From Chitinophagaceae bacterium (GTDB taxonomy: Bacteria; Bacteroidota; Bacteroidia; Chitinophagales; Chitinophagaceae), in assembly GCA_004028765.1 (NCBI GenBank), contig SAIX01000109.1, positions 1 through 64,000 on the forward strand: a DNA stretch of 64,000 nt, given 5' to 3'. The notes under the pieces are model-generated. The model made no database searches. It was given only the letters and a program-made list of their open reading frames with translations, and was not told the origin of the DNA. Position numbers and translations under genes: made by a program. Positions 58,262 through 64,000 of the stretch are shown one piece after another. Within the stretch, counting starts at the first letter, position 1. Every line of letters starts with the position of its first letter.

Positions 58262-59245
58262 TTGGAACCAGCAAAACAAAATTACCGTGTACAGTTATGG
58301 ATCACGATCCTGGGTGTATTGCTGTTCTTGGCAAAGATTGTTGCTTATCAATTCACCCATTCGCTTGCCATATTAACGGATGCACTGGAAAGCGTGGTGA
58401 ATGTACTCGCAGGTTTTATCGGTTTGTATAGTTTGTATGTGGCAGCCAAACCCCGCGATGCTGATCATCCTTATGGTCATGGTAAAGCGGAGTTTGTATC
58501 TGCGGCTATTGAAGGTGGATTAATCGTAGCTGCGGGTATCATGATCATTTATGAAACTGTGCTGAACCTTGTTCAGCAAAGCCCTTTACAGCAACTTGAC
58601 ACCGGTTTATGGCTGGTAGGTATTACCGCCATCGTAAATTTTGCTGCCGGTATGCTCTGTATCCGGATCGGTAAAAAAAACAAATCGCTCGCATTGCAGG
58701 CAAGCGGTAAACATTTACAGACAGATACCTACTCTACCATCGGTATCATTGCGGGCATCGTGCTCATCATATTCACAAAATTATACTGGCTGGATAAGCT
58801 GATCGCACTGGGCATGAGTGTATTTGTGATCTATAACGGCTACCGCATCATCCGTTCTTCCCTTGCAGGTATTATGGACGAAGCAGACATGCAATTACTC
58901 AAAGCCTTTATCAAGGTATTGAATGAGAACCGCCGGGTAAACTGGATTGATCTGCATAACCTGCGCGTGATCAAGTATGGCGCTTTATTGCATGTGGATT
59001 GTCATCTTACCGTACCCTGGTACCTCAATGTACATGAGGCCCACCGGGAAATCGATCAATTGGCCGACCTGATCAAAAACCGCTTCGGTAACAGTATCGA
59101 ATTATTTGTTCATACCGATGGTTGCCTGCCGTTCAGCTGTAGTATCTGCACCAAAACCGATTGCGATAAAAGAGAGCAGCCCATGAAAGAAAAACTGGAA
59201 TGGACGATGGAGAATATTGTTTCGAACAGGAAACACCAGGCATGA
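58262..59245 (+). CDS. Cation diffusion facilitator (CDF) transporter
   Basis: 327 residues beginning with a TTG codon (58262); no in-frame ATG exists before or within the first membrane helix, so TTG must be the start. Six membrane helices carry the CDF sites HSLAILTDALESVVNVLAG (about 35-53) and DADHPYGHGKAEFV (about 61-74). The cytoplasmic domain (about 205-290) has HVDCHLTVPWYLNVHEAHREID, and the tail contains CLPFSCSICTKTDC (about 291-304), a cysteine cluster that could sense or bind zinc or another metal. It exports Zn2+, Mn2+ or Fe2+. It ends in a family A repeat. Confidence 0.9.
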   Translation: MEPAKQNYRVQLWITILGVLLFLAKIVAYQFTHSLAILTDALESVVNVLAGFIGLYSLYVAAKPRDADHPYGHGKAEFVSAAIEGGLIVAAGIMIIYETVLNLVQQSPLQQLDTGLWLVGITAIVNFAAGMLCIRIGKKNKSLALQASGKHLQTDTYSTIGIIAGIVLIIFTKLYWLDKLIALGMSVFVIYNGYRIIRSSLAGIMDEADMQLLKAFIKVLNENRRVNWIDLHNLRVIKYGALLHVDCHLTVPWYLNVHEAHREIDQLADLIKNRFGNSIELFVHTDGCLPFSCSICTKTDCDKREQPMKEKLEWTMENIVSNRKHQA

Positions 59246-59254
59246 GGCAGCACA

Positions 59255-59312
59255 GGTGAGTGGTGAATGGTGAATGGTGAGTAAAAATTTTGAGATACTT
59301 ACCACTCACCAG
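59255..59312. repeat. Family A imperfect inverted repeat before the M20 peptidase gene
   Basis: GGTGAGTGGTGAATGGTGAA then TGGTGAG (59255-59281) faces TACCACTCACCAG (59300-59312). The short right arm pairs with the left end. It fills the gap to the peptidase. Confidence 0.75.
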
Positions 59313-59365
59313 CCTAACGCTGATTGACGATTTCCTGCTTACCTTTACCCGATAAAACAATACAC

Positions 59366-60736
59366 ATGCAGGCTTGGAAAGAATACCAGGAACAACACAA
59401 AGAAAGATTTTTGGAAGAATTGCTGGAGCTTTTACGCATCCCCAGTGTAAGCGCAAGAAGTGAACACAAAGAAGATATGATCCGCTGTGCGGAAGCCGTA
59501 AAGCAGCGCCTCATCGAAGCAGGTGCAGACACCGTAACGGTATATCCTACAGCCGGGCACCCGGTTGTATATGGAGAAAAGATCATCGATCCGGCAAAAC
59601 CCACTGTACTGGTATATGGCCATTATGATGTGCAACCTGCAGACCCGCTGGAACTCTGGCATAGCGGGCCTTTTGAACCCGTGATAAAAGACGGAAGAAT
59701 TTATGCACGCGGTTCTGCCGATGACAAAGGCCAGTTTTATATGCATGTAAAAGCCATGGAAACCATGGTGAAAACAGGATCGATGCCTGGCAATATCAAA
59801 TTTATTATTGAAGGAGAGGAAGAAGTGGGCAGCCCCAACCTCGCAACATTTGTAAAAGAACATAAGGAATTGCTCAAAGCAGATGTGATCCTCATCAGTG
59901 ATACAGCCATGTTGAGTATGGAGAACCCATCCATCGATATCGGCGTTCGCGGATTAAGTTATATTGAAGTGGAAGTAACCGGCCCCAGCCGCGACCTGCA
60001 CAGCGGTGTGTATGGTGGTGCAGTGGCAAACCCCATCACCATGCTCGCAAAAATGATCGCTGGCTGCCACGATACAAACAACCATATCACCATACCCGGT
60101 TTTTATGATGATGTACTGGATTGCAGTGCAGAAGAAAGAGCGAAAATGGCACAGGCTCCTTTCAGCGAAGCGGAATATAAATCTGATCTTGGCGTTACAG
60201 AATTGTGGGGTGAAAAAGGATACAGCACCAACGAACGCACCGGTATACGCCCCACACTCGAGGTAAACGGAATATGGGGCGGCTATACAGGTGAAGGTGC
60301 CAAAACAGTATTGCCATCAAAAGCATTTGCAAAAATCTCGTGCAGGCTCGTGCCCAACCAGTCTTCCAAAAAAATCACGGAAAAAATCCTGGACTATTTT
60401 AAAAGTATTGCACCTGCAGGTGTCACTGTAAAAGCAGAAGAGCATCATGGCGGTGAGCCTTATATGACACCGATCGATTCATCGGCTTATCAAGCGGCTG
60501 CAAAAGCCATCGCTACTACTTTTGGTAAAGAGCCCATCCCTGTGAGGGGCGGCGGCAGTATCCCTATCTGCGCTTTGTTTGAAAAAGAGTTGGGATTAAA
60601 GATCGTATTTATGGGTTTTGGTCTCGACAGTGATAACCTGCACAGCCCGAATGAAAAATATGATCTTTATAATTTTTATAAAGGCATTGAAACGATACCT
60701 TATTTCCACCAGTATTTTTCAGAGGCAGGGAAATAA
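59366..60736 (+). CDS. M20-family metallopeptidase (dipeptidase)
   Basis: 456 residues from 59366 (MQAWKEYQEQHKERF), the natural start; the frame upstream lies in repeat DNA. The zinc ligands are in VYGHYDVQPADP (about 86-97; His, Asp), GSADDKGQFYMH (Asp) and EGEEEVGSPN (catalytic Glu pair, about 148-157). The lid/dimerisation domain spans about 185-320 (HSGVYGGAVANP, RPTLEVNGIWGGYTGEGAKTV). The C-terminal histidine lies in LHSPNEKYDLYNFYK. Such enzymes remove amino acids from dipeptides in the cytoplasm. No signal peptide is seen. Confidence 0.93.
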   Translation: MQAWKEYQEQHKERFLEELLELLRIPSVSARSEHKEDMIRCAEAVKQRLIEAGADTVTVYPTAGHPVVYGEKIIDPAKPTVLVYGHYDVQPADPLELWHSGPFEPVIKDGRIYARGSADDKGQFYMHVKAMETMVKTGSMPGNIKFIIEGEEEVGSPNLATFVKEHKELLKADVILISDTAMLSMENPSIDIGVRGLSYIEVEVTGPSRDLHSGVYGGAVANPITMLAKMIAGCHDTNNHITIPGFYDDVLDCSAEERAKMAQAPFSEAEYKSDLGVTELWGEKGYSTNERTGIRPTLEVNGIWGGYTGEGAKTVLPSKAFAKISCRLVPNQSSKKITEKILDYFKSIAPAGVTVKAEEHHGGEPYMTPIDSSAYQAAAKAIATTFGKEPIPVRGGGSIPICALFEKELGLKIVFMGFGLDSDNLHSPNEKYDLYNFYKGIETIPYFHQYFSEAGK

Positions 60737-60828
60737 ATATTTGTGCGATTGACAGGATGATCGTGTGACCTGTTCCGGCGGCGGTTACCGCCTTAGATTA
60801 TCCATCAACTATTCAAAACATACCCGGC

Positions 60829-61218
60829 ATGTCTGACGCGAAAGAAAAACTACGCATCGATAAATATCTCTGGGCCATCCGTTTGTTTAAAACAAGGAGC
60901 CAGGCAGGAGATGCCATTGATAAAGGAAAAGTAAAACTGAGCGGTGTTTCAATCAAAGCCTCCCGTATTGTTGCCCTTGGTGATGAATATGAAGTAAAAA
61001 CAGAGAGCCGCAAATGGGTGATAAAAGTTACCGGATTGCTGCATAACCGTGTTCAATATTCAGAAGCTGTTAAATACTATCTCGATCTCACACCCGTTGA
61101 AGAACTGGACCGGTTAAAATTTGAAGCAGCTGCTTTTCATACAGGTAAACGCCTCAGTAAAATTGGCCGCCCTACCAAAAGGGAAAGACGCGACCTTGAA
61201 GATTTTATGAATATCTGA
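60829..61218 (+). CDS. S4-domain RNA-binding protein (Hsp15-like)
   Basis: 129 residues. The S4 domain at the N-terminus (LRIDKYLWAIRLFKTRSQAGDAIDKGKVKLSG, about 8-39) matches ribosome-associated heat shock protein 15, which rescues stalled 50S subunits with attached nascent chains. The basic C-terminal half (HTGKRLSKIGRPTKRERRDLE) suits rRNA binding. It is 8 bases before the TonB-C-like gene on the same strand. Confidence 0.88.
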   Translation: MSDAKEKLRIDKYLWAIRLFKTRSQAGDAIDKGKVKLSGVSIKASRIVALGDEYEVKTESRKWVIKVTGLLHNRVQYSEAVKYYLDLTPVEELDRLKFEAAAFHTGKRLSKIGRPTKRERRDLEDFMNI

Positions 61219-61226
61219 TACAGACT

Positions 61227-61619
61227 ATGCAAAAGTGGAGAAGATATATCCTGTTATTGTTTGCCCTGTTAAGCGTTCATGCTTCTTTTTCGCAGAATAC
61301 AATACCGGCAAGGTTTCCCGGCGGTGATACTGCCTGGAACAAATACCTCGATTCGTCTTTCAATAACCGCAGTATCGCCGCACAGATGACAGCCAAAGAT
61401 TTTGAACGTTTTGGCAAAACACAGAAAGTGACGTACTCCTTCCTTATACTGACCGATGGGAGTATCGGTTCAATCATCATTGATGGTCAATGCAGCCAGG
61501 CAGTGCGCAATGAAATCAACCGCATATTAAAAACAGCCCCGAAATGGTCGCCCGCCATTTTGAACGGGCAACCCAGCACTTTCCGGAAACGGCAAACTTC
61601 CACTTTCGTTTTCGAATAA
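61227..61619 (+). CDS. Free-standing TonB C-terminal-domain protein with a signal peptide
   Basis: 130 residues. A signal peptide (RRYILLLFALLSVHASFSQ) is followed directly by a TonB C-terminal-like domain: ARFPGGDTAWNKYLDSSFNN (about 28-47), VTYSFLILTDGSIGSI (about 69-84), and TAPKWSPAILNGQPSTFRKR. This matches the C-terminal part of the two TonB proteins at 7381-9221 (FPGGxAAWxKxLxxNLN). It lacks a membrane anchor and Pro spacer, so it cannot transmit energy as TonB does. It may bind receptor TonB boxes competitively or work with another protein in the periplasm. It follows the S4 gene by 8 bases. Confidence 0.8.
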   Translation: MQKWRRYILLLFALLSVHASFSQNTIPARFPGGDTAWNKYLDSSFNNRSIAAQMTAKDFERFGKTQKVTYSFLILTDGSIGSIIIDGQCSQAVRNEINRILKTAPKWSPAILNGQPSTFRKRQTSTFVFE

Positions 61620-61637
61620 GAGCTGCCAACAGATTAG

Positions 61638-61645
61638 TATGTTTG
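61638..61645 (+). promoter_or_regulatory. -7 box TATGTTTG abutting trmD
   Basis: TATGTTTG then CAGG and ATG at 61650, 4 bases later. The arrangement matches those of rlmN and the phosphatase gene and predicts a leaderless trmD transcript. Confidence 0.65.
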
Positions 61646-61649
61646 CAGG

Positions 61650-62327
61650 ATGAAGATCGATATTCTCACCGTTGTTCCCGACCTGTTAACAAGCCCTTTC
61701 AGCCACAGCATCCTGAAGCGTGCGCATGATAAGGGCCTGCTTACCGTGAGGGTTCATAATCTTCGCAAATGGGCCATCAACAAACACATGCAGGTGGATG
61801 ACTATCCTTTTGGTGGTGGCGCCGGTATGGTATTGATGCCCGAGCCCCTCGCGAATGCGATTGATGAATTGCAGCAGGAAGGAAAATATGATGAGATCAT
61901 TTACATGACCCCCGATGGTGAACGCTTTAACCAGAAAGCCGCTAACCAGCTATCCCTGAAAGAAAACCTGCTGATCATCTGCGGCCATTACAAAGGCATT
62001 GATGAAAGGATACGGCAGCGGTATGTTACACGAGAGATATCCATTGGTGATTATGTACTCAGCGGCGGCGAGCTTGCTGCAGCAGTGGTGGTGGATGCGA
62101 TCGGCAGACTGATACCTGGTGTACTGAGTGATGAAACTTCTGCATTGTTTGATTCTTTCCAGGATAATCTGCTGGCCCCGCCTGTTTATACAAGGCCTGC
62201 GGATTTTCGTGGTGATAAAGTTCCCGATATCCTTACACAGGGCGATCCTAAAAAAGTGGAAGACTGGCGGCATGAACAATCGCTGACCAGGACAAAAGAA
62301 AGGAGACCGGATTTATTGGAAGAATAG
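61650..62327 (+). CDS. trmD: tRNA (guanine37-N1)-methyltransferase TrmD
   Basis: 225 residues. TrmD methylates G37 next to the anticodon, preventing frameshifts. The trefoil-knot SAM-binding elements are visible as [16 protein letters not shown] (about 90-105), [33 protein letters not shown] (about 109-141). The C-terminal [17 protein letters not shown] (about 171-187) is conserved. In many bacteria it sits with rpsP and rimM, but here those genes are about 14 kb away on the other strand. Confidence 0.96.
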   Translation: MKIDILTVVPDLLTSPFSHSILKRAHDKGLLTVRVHNLRKWAINKHMQVDDYPFGGGAGMVLMPEPLANAIDELQQEGKYDEIIYMTPDGERFNQKAANQLSLKENLLIICGHYKGIDERIRQRYVTREISIGDYVLSGGELAAAVVVDAIGRLIPGVLSDETSALFDSFQDNLLAPPVYTRPADFRGDKVPDILTQGDPKKVEDWRHEQSLTRTKERRPDLLEE

Positions 62328-62492
62328 CAATCCTGCTACGCAAATCTCCATTGGTATTATTTTTTTGTAAAAAGGGCTGATCCTTGTTACCTTTATAAGA
62401 CAAGCTACAGCACACCCCCACTGTAAAAGTCGTATAAGATTGTGCAATAGGTTACCTTGATCTCAACCCGGTTCATAAACATTCCATTCTCA

Positions 62493-63230
62493 ATGAAAGC
62501 AACTCTTGTTATTTTTCTCATTGGCATCCTGCTGGGCTGGTGTGGCTGTACCAAATCATCCCCCGATATAACGGGCAATGAAAACAGGATCGACACTTTT
62601 ATCCTGAACAATTATACGAACGATGTTTTAGAACTTTATGTAAGGGAAATTTACAGCGACAGTACGCATAAAAATTATAATGATCCGGTACTTGACAGTA
62701 CTGAAACCAATAAAATACTCCGGATCATACAGGCAGTGTATGCAAGCCAATCGCCGCAGCGGGATACCGTTTTTACGATCCGGAAAATTCATACCTATTT
62801 CTGTACGCTCTCCAAATGGGTTGTACTTGGTGTAAATCCGAATGCGCCTGAAATCCAAAAATTAGCTTCGCTTATTATTCCTACCGGGAATACCGACCTT
62901 GATAAAATTTTAAACACCTACCAGTTTGATAAGGTTGATTCGGCATATGGTTATCCTGGATTTCCCTTTCTGAGCCTTCGTACACCCCGGTTCTATAATT
63001 TACAGCCTGCTAAAAAACAATTTCAAAAAATCCCATCCATCCGTTCTGTAGAAATCAATAGTTGCGTTGGGGATGGCAGTAATATTTTTCTTATACGAAA
63101 CAATGATAGTGCGAGGATCCGTTTTTCCTATGGCTCGGGCGACTGCCCTTCCGGCTGTACCTTCCGGAGAACCTGGGAATTTAAAGTAGTAAATAACAAA
63201 GCAGAATTTGTAAAAGTTACCGAGCCGTAG
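62493..63230 (+). CDS. Lipoprotein of unknown function
   Basis: 245 residues from 62493 (MKATLVIFLIGILLGW), which gives a lipoprotein signal ending GWCGC, lipidated on the second cysteine most likely. The mature part is of no known family; it contains NNYTNDVLELYVREIYSD, ITIRKIHTYFC-like strands and a final VKVTEP. The last 19 coding bases (63211-63229) are repeated exactly at 63331-63349, outside the gene, next to a hairpin. It is convergent with comM. Confidence 0.65.
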   Translation: MKATLVIFLIGILLGWCGCTKSSPDITGNENRIDTFILNNYTNDVLELYVREIYSDSTHKNYNDPVLDSTETNKILRIIQAVYASQSPQRDTVFTIRKIHTYFCTLSKWVVLGVNPNAPEIQKLASLIIPTGNTDLDKILNTYQFDKVDSAYGYPGFPFLSLRTPRFYNLQPAKKQFQKIPSIRSVEINSCVGDGSNIFLIRNNDSARIRFSYGSGDCPSGCTFRRTWEFKVVNNKAEFVKVTEP

Positions 63231-63413
63231 CACTGAATTTTGCACCGTTGTTGGTCGCCTGAGGTAACTATATATCTGTTAGACCATGACCAACAAGGGC
63301 TGGAATCGACTAACATAGGCTGGGGACTTATAAAAGTTACCGAGCCGTAACGCTATTTTATTGATTCGCTGATATACTCTCTGTGCCGTTGTTGGTCGCC
63401 TGACCAACAACGG
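63211..63413. repeat. Tandem duplication of a gene 3' end with hairpins
   Basis: TAAAAGTTACCGAGCCGTA occurs at 63211-63229 (end of the lipoprotein gene) and 63331-63349. CCGTTGTTGGTCGCCTGA follows each copy (63245-63262 and 63386-63403). The second copy closes into a perfect 12-bp hairpin (63386-63413); the first forms a similar stem with one mismatch and a 31-base loop (63245-63299). Confidence 0.85.
63386..63413. terminator. Hairpin with perfect 12-bp stem downstream of the lipoprotein gene
   Basis: CCGTTGTTGGTC-GCCT-GACCAACAACGG. The stem is strong but the following sequence (TAGCTTTA) has only a weak U-rich part. It could end transcription from the plus strand. Confidence 0.6.
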
Positions 63414-63511
63414 TAGCTTTACAGAGCGGCATGCATTTTAATTGCTTTGCTGATATCCTTCCGGCTAAAATCCTTTGACTTCATCATTCGCTATTCATTA
63501 TCCGATATACG

Positions 63512-64000
63512 TTACCCCGCCCATCCTTCCCTGTCGAGCGAGCGGTATTGTATCGCTTCAGCCAGGTGTTCCGGTTTTATCTCCTCACTTTGCGCAAGGT
63601 CTGCAATTGTGCGGCTCACTTTTAAGATCCTGTCATAAGCCCTTGCACTCAGGTTCAACCGTTCCATCGCTTTCTTTAACAGGTTTTCCCCGATTGTATT
63701 GATCACACAGATTTCCCTGAGCAGCTTGCTGCCGATTTGTGCGTTGCTGTATACGCCCAACTGGTTTTCATATCGCCGCCCCTGTAATTCCCTTGCCCTG
63801 ATCACCCTTTCACGGATCGTGGCAGAATCTTCTGTAACCTGCTGACTGCTGAGTTCATTATAGGAAACCGGTGTTACTTCCACATGCAGGTCGATCCTGT
63901 CGAGCAGCGGGCCGGAAACTTTATTGAGGTATTTCTGAACAGCGCCGGGTGGACAGGTACATTCTTTATCGGGGTGATTATAAAATCCGCAGGCGCATGG
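63512..64000 (-). CDS. ComM/YifB-type magnesium-chelatase-like ATPase, 3' part (partial)
   Basis: The last 162 codons of the gene, running off the right edge in frame. From the edge it reads PCACGFYNHPDKECTC, then VSGPLLDRIDLHVEV (the conserved arginine finger region GPLLDRID), then the C-terminal helical domain RARELQGRRYENQLGVYSNA and LSARAYDRILKVSRTIADL. The cysteine-rich segment GxCxCGFYxxPxxxCxCxP is typical of YifB. ComM is a hexameric helicase promoting branch migration during natural transformation in some bacteria. The gene is convergent with the lipoprotein gene. Confidence 0.9.
   Translation of the reverse strand, partial: PCACGFYNHPDKECTCPPGAVQKYLNKVSGPLLDRIDLHVEVTPVSYNELSSQQVTEDSATIRERVIRARELQGRRYENQLGVYSNAQIGSKLLREICVINTIGENLLKKAMERLNLSARAYDRILKVSRTIADLAQSEEIKPEHLAEAIQYRSLDREGWAG

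Noticed and set aside
63245-63413. tRNA or small structured RNA gene
   Set aside because: The stems look like hairpins of a duplicated terminator; no cloverleaf, no T-loop consensus.

Overview
The window comes from a member of the Bacteroidota, most likely the family Chitinophagaceae. This placement is inferred from several features: a short primary sigma factor beginning [10 protein letters not shown], promoter boxes of the Bacteroidota type (TAnnTTTG), a NuoG reduced to its Fe-S domains, separate NuoC and NuoD, an ExbB-ExbD-ExbD-TonB-TonB cluster, surface proteins built from HYR, LamG and Ig-like modules, and many small DinB-fold, START-like and PepSY-like proteins typical of this group. 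No rRNA, tRNA, CRISPR array, prophage or transposase was found.

Layout. 1-3473 (minus): a large secreted, modular adhesin-like gene, interrupted by a one-base frameshift and running off the left edge. 4181-7116: a PepSY-like exported protein, a DinB-fold enzyme and mnmE. 7381-11440 (minus): an exbB-exbD-exbD-tonB-tonB energy-transduction operon. 11790-15213 (plus): an exported zinc metalloprotease and a carboxypeptidase-regulatory-domain protein. 15340-18031 (minus): an AraC/VOC/DUF1569 cassette and an ABC permease. 18119-32653 (minus): a complete 14-subunit nuoA-N respiratory complex I operon. Two extra genes interrupt it: a four-helix-bundle gene between nuoG and nuoF, and a 59-residue membrane protein between nuoE and nuoF. 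32743-35772 (minus): a TPR protein, a PstS-like lipoprotein and a small membrane protein. 35971-44482: a phosphotyrosine phosphatase, hisS, a thiolase, rlmN, two pseudouridine synthases and an exported amidohydrolase. 44718-50317: peroxiredoxin, DNA polymerase IV, a DinB-fold protein, rimM, rpsP and ffh. 50537-57745: a two-subunit molybdenum hydroxylase, the primary sigma factor, a START-like protein, an LptF/G-type permease and a Tat-exported superoxide dismutase. 57811-64000: OsmC, a CDF cation transporter, an M20 dipeptidase, an S4 RNA-binding protein, a free-standing TonB C-terminal domain, trmD, a lipoprotein and the 3' part of comM.

Most genes are core metabolism, translation and envelope functions. 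Complex I builds the proton gradient that ExbB/ExbD/TonB spend on outer-membrane uptake, and several translation and RNA-modification genes (mnmE, rlmN, rimM, rpsP, trmD, hisS, two pseudouridine synthases) are scattered through the window.

The most unusual feature is the intergenic DNA. At least four families of short, low-complexity, 'word-like' inverted repeats fill the gaps between genes. They are based on GTGAGTGGTGAATGG, TTTTGACTTTTGCATTTT, GCGGATTGCGGATT-like words and TTCTTAATTATCA. Some have perfect hairpin arms of 13 to 25 bp. One family abuts both ends of the four-helix-bundle gene inside the nuo operon. Another seems to have entered the hisS reading frame and now encodes part of the enzyme.
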